A stretch of 36,614 nucleotides of DNA from a virus. This document shows positions 26,676 through 35,414 of the stretch, piece after piece. The stretch lies in IMG/VR virus record IMGVR_UViG_3300044637_001190, positions 1 through 36,614 of that record; one strand, written 5' to 3'. Made by a program: the position numbers and the translations under genes. Within the stretch, counting starts at the first letter, position 1. The number at the start of each line of letters is the position of its first letter. The notes beneath the pieces are model-generated. The model saw only the letters and a program-made list of their open reading frames with translations, did no database searches and was not told where the DNA came from.

Positions 26676-27851
26676 CTAGAACTTGATAATAAACATGAGG
26701 GCGATGTTACGCGGGCGCGTCTCACTACCGCCTGTTGAGGCCGTGTTGTATGGCGTAATGGTTTCAGCGCCGCCCGTGCCAGTCGTAGTCAATCCTGCCC
26801 CAGTGTCATCGGTTGCAGATGGAGGCTGAACGCTGTGAACGTGCGCCTCAATCGCCCCGCCTTGCGCCGAACCGAACGCGCGAGCCGGGTCTATGCCTCG
26901 CCCGTTATCCCATCCACGCGCAAACTCGCCGCGCATATCGGGCAGATTAAACGTGGTCGAGCCGTCACCAGACCCAAACACTGTGCCGATTGCAGCGAAC
27001 AATCCCGCGTATGTCGTCCGAGATACCGCCGCTCCGCTACATTCAAGCCATCCAGTCGGGGCCGTGTTGGCCGCATACATGGTAATAGAACCGACAGGAA
27101 CAGCCGCCGCAAACGTGCCAGCCGCGCTAAGGAAGCGAGCCGCAGCCGTATCACCAGCAGCCGGGGCGGGAACCAAGCCCTTTGTGCCACCCGATCCGCT
27201 ATCACCCACCACCGCGCTCAACAACGTGGTTGCCTGAGTGCCGGTTAAGTCTTCTACAGCGCCCGTCCCAGCCGTCACCCGGCCCTTAATCGTCGCCGTG
27301 GCAACCGTCGCCAGTTTGGCATTTGTGAACGATGCGTCAGGAACGGTCACAGTCGAGGTAAAAGTAGCCGTGCCGTTAAAGGTCTGGTTGCCGGTGAACG
27401 TGCCAGTAGCCACTACCGACAGCGTGTCCGTGCCAGCGTTGCCAATGGTCGTGTTACCGTTGACCGTCAGGTCGCCCGTAACGGTTTGGTTTCCAGCAAA
27501 CGTCACACCAAGCGGGAACGTTACGCCGGATGATGTAGCCGAAAGAACAGCCGCGCCACCGCAAACCAGCGTGGCCGAATTTGCAGCCGGGAAATAAAAG
27601 CCGGTGTCGGTGTCGCCAATCACGCTAATCGACGGAGCCGTAATTAAGCCATCAGACACGCGGATGCCTTGAGCAAACGGAATGACCGCAGCAGCGGGCG
27701 TCTGGCCATCGGATGCCAGCGATTGCGTCAGCGCCGTCGCAAGGTCCGCAAGCGTTGCGTTCCAGTCATCCGACAGGATAGCGGTTTCAGGAACCGCAGG
27801 GTTCCATGTGTTTGATGGGGGCGAATATGAGCCAGAACCGTTGCGGGCCAT
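26676..27851 (-). CDS. Tail fibre with collar domain
   Basis: The 391-residue protein starts with a common virion-anchoring segment (WNATLADLATALTQSLASDG). A triple-helix-like beta region with repeated GN-T-T-G motifs follows (DLTVNGNTTIGNAGTDTLS). It ends in a phage tail collar domain: PTGWLECSGAAVSRTTYAGL, GSGDGSTTFNLPDMRGEF, then HVHS and RPRNIALMFIIKF. In T4 short fibres this domain carries receptor-binding tips. It lies nine bases before the tailspike gene, so fibre and spike may share a base, the first domain of each being anchor-like. Confidence 0.9.
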   Translation of the reverse strand: MARNGSGSYSPPSNTWNPAVPETAILSDDWNATLADLATALTQSLASDGQTPAAAVIPFAQGIRVSDGLITAPSISVIGDTDTGFYFPAANSATLVCGGAAVLSATSSGVTFPLGVTFAGNQTVTGDLTVNGNTTIGNAGTDTLSVVATGTFTGNQTFNGTATFTSTVTVPDASFTNAKLATVATATIKGRVTAGTGAVEDLTGTQATTLLSAVVGDSGSGGTKGLVPAPAAGDTAAARFLSAAGTFAAAVPVGSITMYAANTAPTGWLECSGAAVSRTTYAGLFAAIGTVFGSGDGSTTFNLPDMRGEFARGWDNGRGIDPARAFGSAQGGAIEAHVHSVQPPSATDDTGAGLTTTGTGGAETITPYNTASTGGSETRPRNIALMFIIKF

Positions 27852-27853
27852 TT

Positions 27854-30532
27854 CTAGTCCTCTTGTCCTGAGCCGAGAGCTACAGTCGCACGAATGCGGT
27901 TAGCGCCACGGGGGCGGTTGAGCGCACGGGTCAGCCGGGCGTTAAAGTCTTCGGAGTTGGCCATCAGCAAATCGGCCAGCGTTTCGGCGTTGCGACGGGC
28001 CACAATGTCATCAATCCCAGTCGCAATCCGACCAGGAATTCCGGGAATGTTTGCGACAGAGCGAACTGCGCCACTAGCCACGTTTCCGCCTGCCATTTGC
28101 CGCTGAATGTCTTGATTAAACGCCGTATCGGAACCCGCGCGGTGACGCTGGCCAGTGGCTTGCAGCACCTCGACAAGCTGCGCCATCGGGTCAGAACCGC
28201 GAGCAGGCATCGCGTTGGCGCTCAAGGGTGGGAACGCCATGTTAGGGTCGGGGCGGTTCACAACGTCAAGCGCCCCCATAACAGTCCGGCGCTGTTCAGG
28301 GTTGCCAAAAGCTCGCGCGGCAAAGTTTGCGCCGCCAAACTGGTTAGACCCCGTGGCCAGTTCTTGCTGCGCTTCCATCGCTTGACGCGCTAGTTGCTGC
28401 CGAACAAGCGGGCCACCGACAGACGGGTCAATCTCGCCCATCAGTTCTAGCGCACGGGCTGTTTCAGCGGCTTGGCCCTCAAACGGCGTGTCAGGGAACA
28501 TTCGTCCCGTCATGTTGACAAGGTTTGGAGCTGGACCTGCGTCAGCAAGCGCACCAATCGGACCGGCTTTCAGCGGGTCAATAAACGCTTCATTGATGCC
28601 GCGCACCGTGTCGCGGGCCATGCCGTAATCTGGCGAGGCTTGGCGGGCAAGTGCGTCCGCCAAATCAGCAGCTTCACCGCGAACGGACGCCCGCGTCATC
28701 GACCCGCCAACTCGCGCAGAATTTGGCGCGGCTTCTTCGGCCATCGTGCGGAGTTGCTTTACAACTTCGTTGACGACTTGAAGCCCTCGATCACCCGTGG
28801 CGGGGCCGAGACGAATATTTTGCGGGTCAAAAACCGAATAAACCGTCGATGGACCGCCTTGGCCCATATAGTCATCGACCGAATTGCGGACGATAACCGA
28901 ATCATTGCCGCCCGCTCTTGCTTCGTCTAGCGCTCCCCGCGTGCCGCTCCACCTACGCCCCGCACCCTCAATTTCTAGCGGATTTTGAAGGCGTAGCCGA
29001 GCTTCTAAAACGCCCGGTTCAGCGTTTTGATAATCCCATGCGCGTTGAGGGTCAGCGTATGTTCTTGCTACGCTTGGGTTATCGGTAAACCAAAACGCCC
29101 TGGACGAATCATTTACCCCGTAAAGCTCTTGAGGCGTTTTGAATCCGCCCGCTAGTCCACGCACATCGGGAGTGCCGTGATAAACCGGCCCTGTCGTGAA
29201 TGGGTCGGCAATTAGCGGTGCGATTTCTGGATCATTGCGAACCGCCTGAAGGGCTGTTTGATAAGACGGACTGTTCGCAAGTTGAGCGTATTGGTCTTCC
29301 GGTATCGATTGTTCCGGCAAGCGCCGATAAAACGGGCCAGCGTCCTCATTTGCGCGTTGACGCAAGCGAGTCAATACGCCCTCTGCCGCGTCGCGGACCC
29401 GAGGCGCAAGTGTAGACGGCTCAACGCTTGGCGCAATCTGGTTTAGCCGCGACTCAATAGCGCCCTGAACTTGAGCGGGGCGATTGGCAAACATCGGTGC
29501 CATGCGCGTCGTTTGGCCTTCCACCACACGCTGCAAGCGGCCCAGACCAGACCCGCCGCCCGTGACTTGCTGAATGGCCTCTGCGTTGGTCAAATCAATG
29601 CCCATTGCTTGCGCGTCACGCCGAAGCGCCGTTGCCAGTTGCAAGTTTTGCGGAGTTACGCCTTCCGCCGCATTGCGGAGGGAAATATCAGCACCGCCGC
29701 GAACCGCGCTCGCGCCACCAACGGCAAAACCACCCCCGAGGCCACCGAGCAACCGGGCAAAGTTTTCAGCGTTTGTATCGCGCTCACCGCCGCTCATGCC
29801 ACGCGCAATCTGGCCAGCGGTTTCGCTAGTAAACGCGGGGACCGCTACGGATGCGCCCCTTGCAAGGGCAGAACCTGGCGCCAGCGCACCAGGAAGAAAC
29901 TCGCCAACGGTCCGCGAGTATTCACCTGCAACGGTCTGCGGCTGATAATAATCACGCCCCAGCCCCTGACGAATCGTCTCGTTTAGTTGCTCGCCGGTCG
30001 GGCCAACAATGCCAAATCCGGGCATATTTTGCCCCAGCGATTGCTCGCCGTAAATCATTTGGCCGATTGTGCCTTGCATACCAGCAAGGCCGGTCAGTCC
30101 CTCAACCACGCCAGTCGGGAGCGATTTTGCTATGTCTTCGACGACAGACTGCGGACGAACATTAACGCCCGGCGCTTGTGGCAGATCACCGACGCGAAAC
30201 TGTCCTTCTACCGGGTCAGACGGAAGGGGATAGACCGTGCCATCAGGGCCTTTAACCCACATTCCACGCTTCATGCCCGCAGCGGTCGCGCGGTCCACCG
30301 TAGCAAGATCAATTGGGTTGTTTGGCGACGAACCTGGGCCGGTGTCAGGATAAATGCTGTTGTCACCCGCGTCTTGTTGCGGGTTGAAACCGACCGAGGC
30401 GTAAAAATCAGCCAGCGGGATGTCAGAATAGAACCGGCCATGAATGGCATTCGCCAGTGTCATGTCGTCCATATCGTCATATTCGGGGAACCGTTCCCGA
30501 ACCTGATCCATTGTCATTTTTTCTTGCGGCAT
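27854..30532 (-). CDS. Large internal/ejection protein with ADP-ribosyltransferase-like domain
   Basis: This 892-residue virion protein opens with a short module common in podovirus ejection proteins (MTLANAIHGRFYSDIPLADF). A membrane-active, Gly/Ala-rich region lies near residues 130-280 (GVVEGLTGLAGMQGTIGQMI, LLGGLGGGFAVGGASA). At about 450-575 the pattern YHGT, FWFTDNPSVARTYA, DSVIVRN and VYSVFDPQNIR matches the ADP-ribosyltransferase-like domains found in phage polyvalent proteins. The C-terminus is helical. Such proteins enter the cell with the DNA, so the domain could modify a host target at once. Enzyme activity is not proven. The TAATG overlap links it to the gene before. Confidence 0.8.
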   Translation of the reverse strand: MPQEKMTMDQVRERFPEYDDMDDMTLANAIHGRFYSDIPLADFYASVGFNPQQDAGDNSIYPDTGPGSSPNNPIDLATVDRATAAGMKRGMWVKGPDGTVYPLPSDPVEGQFRVGDLPQAPGVNVRPQSVVEDIAKSLPTGVVEGLTGLAGMQGTIGQMIYGEQSLGQNMPGFGIVGPTGEQLNETIRQGLGRDYYQPQTVAGEYSRTVGEFLPGALAPGSALARGASVAVPAFTSETAGQIARGMSGGERDTNAENFARLLGGLGGGFAVGGASAVRGGADISLRNAAEGVTPQNLQLATALRRDAQAMGIDLTNAEAIQQVTGGGSGLGRLQRVVEGQTTRMAPMFANRPAQVQGAIESRLNQIAPSVEPSTLAPRVRDAAEGVLTRLRQRANEDAGPFYRRLPEQSIPEDQYAQLANSPSYQTALQAVRNDPEIAPLIADPFTTGPVYHGTPDVRGLAGGFKTPQELYGVNDSSRAFWFTDNPSVARTYADPQRAWDYQNAEPGVLEARLRLQNPLEIEGAGRRWSGTRGALDEARAGGNDSVIVRNSVDDYMGQGGPSTVYSVFDPQNIRLGPATGDRGLQVVNEVVKQLRTMAEEAAPNSARVGGSMTRASVRGEAADLADALARQASPDYGMARDTVRGINEAFIDPLKAGPIGALADAGPAPNLVNMTGRMFPDTPFEGQAAETARALELMGEIDPSVGGPLVRQQLARQAMEAQQELATGSNQFGGANFAARAFGNPEQRRTVMGALDVVNRPDPNMAFPPLSANAMPARGSDPMAQLVEVLQATGQRHRAGSDTAFNQDIQRQMAGGNVASGAVRSVANIPGIPGRIATGIDDIVARRNAETLADLLMANSEDFNARLTRALNRPRGANRIRATVALGSGQED

Positions 30533-32031
30533 TAGCGCAGCCCCAACGGGTCATTATTCGGCGCGGGCTGGCGCGAACGGTTTGGCGCAGTGGGGCGCGG
30601 GCGAGGTGCTGGCGCTTCACCCCCACCCCATCCAAACGCCTCACGGGTCCGCGTCGGCAGGACGTTATTGAACGCGCCAGCGCCAAATGTTTCCGTCACA
30701 AGCGGCTCATACGACAGCACACGGTCGCGATACACCGCGTTCATGTTCTGATAAATATCTTCGCCGGTCGCCAACAATTGCGCCCGGATTTCGGGGCTAA
30801 ACCGGCCCGACGACGTAAGATAGCCTTGCAGGCCCGCAATGCCGCCGTTGATGCCTTGGGCTTGCAGTTGCAGCGCCACGTCACCTTCACGGACCACGCC
30901 TTCGTCAATGAGCTTCTGAAGGCCGTTAATCATGGCAATGTCACCCGCACCGTTCTGTGCGCGAGAACCGGCGCGAAGGGCTTGGATGTTCCGTTGCAGC
31001 AGGGTGGCGGAATCAATAATCGGGTCGACCTCTTTGCGGAGGTTTGTCAGTTCTGCAAACCGTCGCGTCGGGGCGTTAAGGTCTTCCCTGCCTCCGGCTT
31101 CTGGACGCAACTGGCCACCGACACGCTCATAGCCTTCGGTCGGGCGTCCAACTACACTAGGGACGCCAAACGGATTAACCGACACGCCGGAGCCTTCAGG
31201 CAAACCAAAGACGTTTCCGGCCCCGACAACCTGATTGGTGTTCATCGCTTGTTGCGGAATGCCACCCTCAAGCGGCGTCCATTGGCGCGTAACCGTATCG
31301 ACCACACCTGGAACGCCATTGATTGACTGAAACTCTTGACGCTCCGCAGCGGGAGCCGACATCCGCTGACGAACCAAGTCGATTTCACCCCGCACCCATG
31401 CTCCAATTGCAGGGTCGCCCGTGCGGCGGAACGCGTCAACGCCCTCCTGAATCCGGGCCATTTCACCCGGCGTAATACCGAGCGGGTTAGCAGCCGATTG
31501 GGGAGCGATTTGCGGGGCCGCTTGTGGCGCAGCTTGCGGGGCATTGACAGGCGGCGCGGAGGGTTGCGGCATCGGCGGAACGTCTGCCATCGGAGGCATT
31601 GCCGCAGGCATTCCAGCCGGAGCAGCGGGGGGCATAGGCGAACCCGCAACCGCTGCAACAGGGGCCGTCATGGCTTCGACGGGCTGTTGCGTGTTAGAGA
31701 CGGGCGGCACCATTGGGGGCGGGGCAGCGGGCGGCATATCTGTAGCGGGCGGCGCACCACCGGAATCACGCAACACGTTTGCCAGCGTCAAGCCAAACGC
31801 ATCAGCTTCACCCGCCGTCCGCCTTGCCCGTTCGTCCCGCACCGCCCGCTCAGCCCGGTTAGCGCTAAACTGCGTGATGCCTTGGCCGAGAAGCCTAGCC
31901 GCCAATTCGCCGTAGCCGCCCTTAATCTCAACGGGCTGACGTTGTTCCTCAAGCAGTTTGGCCAGCATTGCGCTACGGCGCATAGCCGGTGTTTCGATCA
32001 TCTGCGGAACAGGCATGGGAGCGCGGGCCAT
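30532..32031 (-). CDS. Internal virion (ejection) protein with Pro/Ala/Met-rich linker
   Basis: This 499-residue protein is in the middle of three genes whose position matches the internal ejection proteins of podoviruses. Residues 1-90 are helical (LAARLLGQGITQFSANRAER). Residues 92-195 are a Pro/Ala/Met/Gln low-complexity linker with several MPP and APQ repeats. The rest is a helical domain (VDAFRRTGDPAIGAWVRGEI and onward) ending in a basic Arg/Pro tail. It probably helps to form the channel for DNA entry. No enzyme motif is seen. Confidence 0.77.
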   Translation of the reverse strand: MARAPMPVPQMIETPAMRRSAMLAKLLEEQRQPVEIKGGYGELAARLLGQGITQFSANRAERAVRDERARRTAGEADAFGLTLANVLRDSGGAPPATDMPPAAPPPMVPPVSNTQQPVEAMTAPVAAVAGSPMPPAAPAGMPAAMPPMADVPPMPQPSAPPVNAPQAAPQAAPQIAPQSAANPLGITPGEMARIQEGVDAFRRTGDPAIGAWVRGEIDLVRQRMSAPAAERQEFQSINGVPGVVDTVTRQWTPLEGGIPQQAMNTNQVVGAGNVFGLPEGSGVSVNPFGVPSVVGRPTEGYERVGGQLRPEAGGREDLNAPTRRFAELTNLRKEVDPIIDSATLLQRNIQALRAGSRAQNGAGDIAMINGLQKLIDEGVVREGDVALQLQAQGINGGIAGLQGYLTSSGRFSPEIRAQLLATGEDIYQNMNAVYRDRVLSYEPLVTETFGAGAFNNVLPTRTREAFGWGGGEAPAPRPRPTAPNRSRQPAPNNDPLGLR

Positions 32032-33102
32032 TTAGAGCTTCCCGTAATCGACCATGAGGAAGCCCGTCCAGTGACGGACCACCGCGTCAATGCCAGCCTT
32101 GAGAACGTCCTGCGCCATGACGCCAGTGTGACGCTTGCGGCCCCAGACGTAGCGGTATTCGTAAACCGGCAAGCCGTTAGCCATCGTGCCAACGCGCTTG
32201 ATGTCGCGCTTTAGGCGGCGGTCAGACGCGCCAATAGCAGCGCCACCGAGCGAAAACAGTCCGCTCATCAGGGCGTTCTGCTGACCCACGCGGGCCTGAT
32301 AGTTTTGGTTCAACTGGTTTTGCGCCAAGCCTTGAGCGCCGAGAACGTCCGTCTGACCAATACCGGTCGGGCTGTATTGGATGCCCTGCGGCATACCAAC
32401 CTGGCCCGTGCCTAGCAGGGCTTGAAGTTGCTGGAGGGGTTGGTTCTGGACGTAAGCCCGCTCTTGCAGGCCCTGCGTCCGCGCCTGATTACCGAATGTC
32501 CCGCCCGCAATGGCTTGCTGAATAGCGCGAGATTGCTCCGCGCCACCGGCTTGAATGGCTTGGTTTGAAGCCTCTCCGTATGCGTCAGCTCTATCTCTAG
32601 CAAAATCAGATCGAAGGTTTCGCGTTGCCTCGCTATTCGCTCCAAGGCCCTGCGCGGCAAGACGTGCATCTTGCGACCTCTCAAGCCGCTGAAATTGCGG
32701 GTCAAGCCTACGGGTCTGGCTGGCATAAACCGAATCCTCAAACCGTTGGCGGTCAAAGTCAGGTGCGTTGTAGCCTTGCAGTTCCGGCAAGCCTTCGGTG
32801 TTCAGGCCTTGCCCAAGCGCCGTATTCACGCGGCCAATCTGCTGGCCAGCGGTGTCGAGGGCGCTACCGTAAACACCTGTCGAGCGTTCGTAGTTCTGCT
32901 GCTCAAGCGGGCTAAGTGCCGTCTCTTGACGATAGCCACCAGGTGCGGACGGGTCAGCGATATAACGCACGGTCCCTTGAGGGCCGGACGTATTCACCAT
33001 GTTCAGCCGCTGCTGTTCACGCGCAGTTGCGGTGTTTGCCGCGCTTTGAGCGTTGGCAAGCTGGACGGGATCAGGAGCCGCTGGGGGCCGGGGCTTGCTC
33101 AC
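32032..33102 (-). CDS. Virion protein with C-terminal S74-like chaperone motif
   Basis: The protein has 356 residues. The N-terminal 270 are Gln/Ala/Asn-rich and helical (TATAREQQRLNMVNTSGPQG; LLGTGQVGMPQGIQYSPTG). The end shows a pattern typical of the intramolecular chaperone (peptidase S74) domain: SDRRLKRDIKRVG, ANGLPVYEYRYVWGRKRHTG, VMAQDVL and VDYGKL. In tail fibres that domain trimerises the chain and then cuts itself off. Here it is shortened and lies on an internal-type protein. Its ATG lies inside the GNAT gene (32-base overlap). The stop directly abuts the next ATG. Confidence 0.78.
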   Translation of the reverse strand: MSKPRPPAAPDPVQLANAQSAANTATAREQQRLNMVNTSGPQGTVRYIADPSAPGGYRQETALSPLEQQNYERSTGVYGSALDTAGQQIGRVNTALGQGLNTEGLPELQGYNAPDFDRQRFEDSVYASQTRRLDPQFQRLERSQDARLAAQGLGANSEATRNLRSDFARDRADAYGEASNQAIQAGGAEQSRAIQQAIAGGTFGNQARTQGLQERAYVQNQPLQQLQALLGTGQVGMPQGIQYSPTGIGQTDVLGAQGLAQNQLNQNYQARVGQQNALMSGLFSLGGAAIGASDRRLKRDIKRVGTMANGLPVYEYRYVWGRKRHTGVMAQDVLKAGIDAVVRHWTGFLMVDYGKL

Positions 33103-33538
33103 TTACACGGTCCTTGTTGAAACGGTGAACACGCCACTCGCTTTCGAGGAGACCGGATATGATGCAATCATCGTCACCATAACCACGCCGGATAGTCCCC
33201 TCATGTTTGAAACCAAACTTTGAGAGAAACTGGCGAGCGGGACGCAAACGCTTTGGCGTCAGGCTGGTGATTCTCGCCGCCCCTAATTGTTGGAACGGAT
33301 AACGCAAGATACCTGTGACCAGCGAAGGCGTCAACCAGTTGGACCGACTAGCGGCAAAGCTAACCTCAATGTTGCGATATTGAGGCTGATATTGGTTAAA
33401 AACGACACCGCCAATGAGATTGTCGTGCTTATCGACCACCCCGATAGCCTCGCACGGCCCCCAGTCCAGTCCATGCCCTATCTGGTCCGCTACCCATTGA
33501 GCGACTAAGGGCGAGAACGGGCCGGAAACTAGCCTCAA
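33071..33538 (-). CDS. GNAT-family N-acetyltransferase
   Basis: The protein has 155 residues and a GNAT fold: strand and acceptor region (IGVVDKHDNLIGGVVFNQYQ), helix and CoA loop (WLTPSLVTGILRYPFQQLGA), then RITSLTPKRLRPARQFLSKF and GFKHEGTIRRGYGDDDCII. These match RimJ/RimL-like acetyltransferases. It starts with TTG in a TTGA overlap with the stop of the tail hub gene and overlaps the next gene by 32 bases. An acetyltransferase here, among tail genes, is a recurrent feature of related phages. The target may be a virion or host protein. Confidence 0.83.
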   Translation of the reverse strand: MRLVSGPFSPLVAQWVADQIGHGLDWGPCEAIGVVDKHDNLIGGVVFNQYQPQYRNIEVSFAASRSNWLTPSLVTGILRYPFQQLGAARITSLTPKRLRPARQFLSKFGFKHEGTIRRGYGDDDCIISGLLESEWRVHRFNKDRVSEQAPAPSGS

Positions 33539-35223
33539 AGCTGCCCGCCCGTCTGGTTTTCGTATTTGAGGTTAAACGCGATAATCTCGCACGGCGCGTT
33601 CGTGTTCCGTGCCGCTTGCATTGCAATGATGCCGTCTGCCTCATAGGCCAGCGACGTATCGTCATCCACGGCAAGGTCAATGTAAAGCGTAGCGTCAGGC
33701 GCTACACGCATTCGCACCGCACCGCAGTAGCCAATGCCGGTCACGCTGGTCCAGCTATCGCGCGTTTGCACCGCTTGAGACCACACCGCTACATCCCAAA
33801 GGCCGGTATCCCAACGCCCGCCCGTTGTCCTAATGGTCGTTGGGACAGCGGTTGGCACTTTTTCTTTGAAGTCCGTAACGATTTCAATTGCTGGTGCCAG
33901 GTCTGCGCCAATCCGCAATACCGGCTGAATCATCTCAAACTTCTTCAGGCTTCCGCGAGAGCCAAAATAATTAAACGCCGTTTTGATGTCGCCAACGATG
34001 CCGGTTGTGTTGTCCGCAAAGCCAGTATCCCATAGGCATACAGAATCAGCCGCACCAAAATACATCTGGTCGTTGGCCACAGCCCAGCAGAACGCATCAA
34101 TGCCCGTAAACCGGCACCATGCGCCCGTCTGGACGTTCTGCACATATTGTTCCGACCGCGTGAGGCTAGAAGTTGGAACGTTGAAGATTGCCAGCGTTCC
34201 TTTCGGATACAACGCACCTTCCCAGCCAAAATTGCTGCGATATTTGGTTGTTGCTTGCTGGAATGCGTTCTGGATTTTCTGCGTCAGCGCCACAAGGTTC
34301 TCTTGTGCGCGGTCCAATTTTAGCGCTTGAGAAAGCGGAACGACACCGTTGGTCGTCAGCACTACCAGGTCAGAACCATATTTGATCAGCGACCGGCGCG
34401 AGAGCGGCAGGCCGATGTCATAGACGCCAACCAGTGCCCAGTTGTTTGCGTCCGAAGGGTCAAGGCCCTGATACACAGCCACCTGACCCTGCGTAGTGAC
34501 CCACACCGCCAGATCATCGGCACCGGAACCACCATCCAGCGTCCAAGTGGCTTGGCAAAGGATTGAGCCGCCCTTGTCAAAAATCGGGCCAAGGTCCAGC
34601 AGATTGGCCGCGCCTTGGATGGCAAACGGCTCAAGAAACCAGCACCGCAAGCTGTCCTCTTGCACAAAGAACAGACGGCCTTTGTGGTCCATAACGTCAA
34701 CCAACGTGCGCGGGTCCAGCGTAATGACACCAGCCGAGCCGGTGATGACCGTAGAGGCAAACGTAGAGCCGTTGTAATAGACCGGATCGGTGGCCCCGTT
34801 GGCCGCAATCAGAAACGTCCCCGCGTCATTGGCAAAGTTAATCCATTGCCAACGCGCATTGCCGGTGCCGGAAAACACCTCAACCGGCGCATCATTTTGA
34901 TTGCTTACGTCGTAAAGAGAACCGCCCGCCGCAGCAAAAATCTTGTCAGCAACGGAGGCTGTCCCGCCGCGCCAGACCAACAGCGATTCAGTCGGCAGAG
35001 GCATACCTTCCTGCCACGGAATGTAGCCCTTACGCAATTCGACATAACCGGCGCGAGGAATGAAGTTGTCGAGAATGACCGCGTTTTCGGCAGGCATATT
35101 GGCTAGGGGCGATTGAGCGTCCCATCCGCCAACAGGAGCCGGGACAGCGCGTCCGATAGACACTCGCTGTTGAGACACCGCCCGTAGGGGCTGGCGACCG
35201 TATCGCTGCGCCGCTTGTCTCAT
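33535..35223 (-). CDS. Tail hub/nozzle-like structural protein
   Basis: The protein is about 562 residues. I place the start at the ATG at 35223 because it overlaps the previous TGA (ATGA at 35220-35223); the ATG at 35235 is an alternative. The sequence is beta-rich with repeated Trp/Gly turns (VDVMDHKGRLFFVQEDSLRC, ANNWALVGVYDIGLPLSRRS, IDAFCWAVANDQMYFGAADS), as expected for the propeller-type nozzle proteins of podoviruses (T7 gp12 or P22 gp10-like roles). It opens with a typical segment (PVGGWDAQSPLANMPAENAV) seen in this family. It should close the portal and carry fibres. Confidence 0.83.
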   Translation of the reverse strand: MRQAAQRYGRQPLRAVSQQRVSIGRAVPAPVGGWDAQSPLANMPAENAVILDNFIPRAGYVELRKGYIPWQEGMPLPTESLLVWRGGTASVADKIFAAAGGSLYDVSNQNDAPVEVFSGTGNARWQWINFANDAGTFLIAANGATDPVYYNGSTFASTVITGSAGVITLDPRTLVDVMDHKGRLFFVQEDSLRCWFLEPFAIQGAANLLDLGPIFDKGGSILCQATWTLDGGSGADDLAVWVTTQGQVAVYQGLDPSDANNWALVGVYDIGLPLSRRSLIKYGSDLVVLTTNGVVPLSQALKLDRAQENLVALTQKIQNAFQQATTKYRSNFGWEGALYPKGTLAIFNVPTSSLTRSEQYVQNVQTGAWCRFTGIDAFCWAVANDQMYFGAADSVCLWDTGFADNTTGIVGDIKTAFNYFGSRGSLKKFEMIQPVLRIGADLAPAIEIVTDFKEKVPTAVPTTIRTTGGRWDTGLWDVAVWSQAVQTRDSWTSVTGIGYCGAVRMRVAPDATLYIDLAVDDDTSLAYEADGIIAMQAARNTNAPCEIIAFNLKYENQTGGQL

Positions 35224-35414
35224 ATCGCCACCCATGCCCCAGAACGGTTCTGATAGCCTTGTGCGCCGATATAGAACAACCGACCGTCTGGGCTATCCGC
35301 AGCGGCTGGCAAGGCTGAACCATAGCCGGGCGCATACACCGACAACAGCGCGTTAATCTTCTTGCGCTGCGTCTCTTGGTTTTTGGTGTCAGAAATGGTG
35401 ACGAACAGGATCAT
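35220..35414 (-). CDS. Small virion-region protein (64 residues)
   Basis: The protein is 64 residues from the ATG at 35414, which overlaps the HNH TGA (ATGA at 35411-35414); its own TGA overlaps the tail hub start. A helical N-terminus (TKNQETQRKKINALLSVYAP) is followed by a beta-like end (DGRLFYIGAQGYQNRSGAW). Small genes at this spot occur in related podoviruses between adaptor and hub. The HNH gene separates it from the adaptor here. The function is unknown. Confidence 0.68.
   Translation of the reverse strand: MILFVTISDTKNQETQRKKINALLSVYAPGYGSALPAAADSPDGRLFYIGAQGYQNRSGAWVAI

Noticed and set aside
24939-27851. A diversity-generating retroelement, as in the related phage BPP-1
   Set aside because: No reverse transcriptase, Avd-like gene or template repeat was found near the fibre and spike genes.
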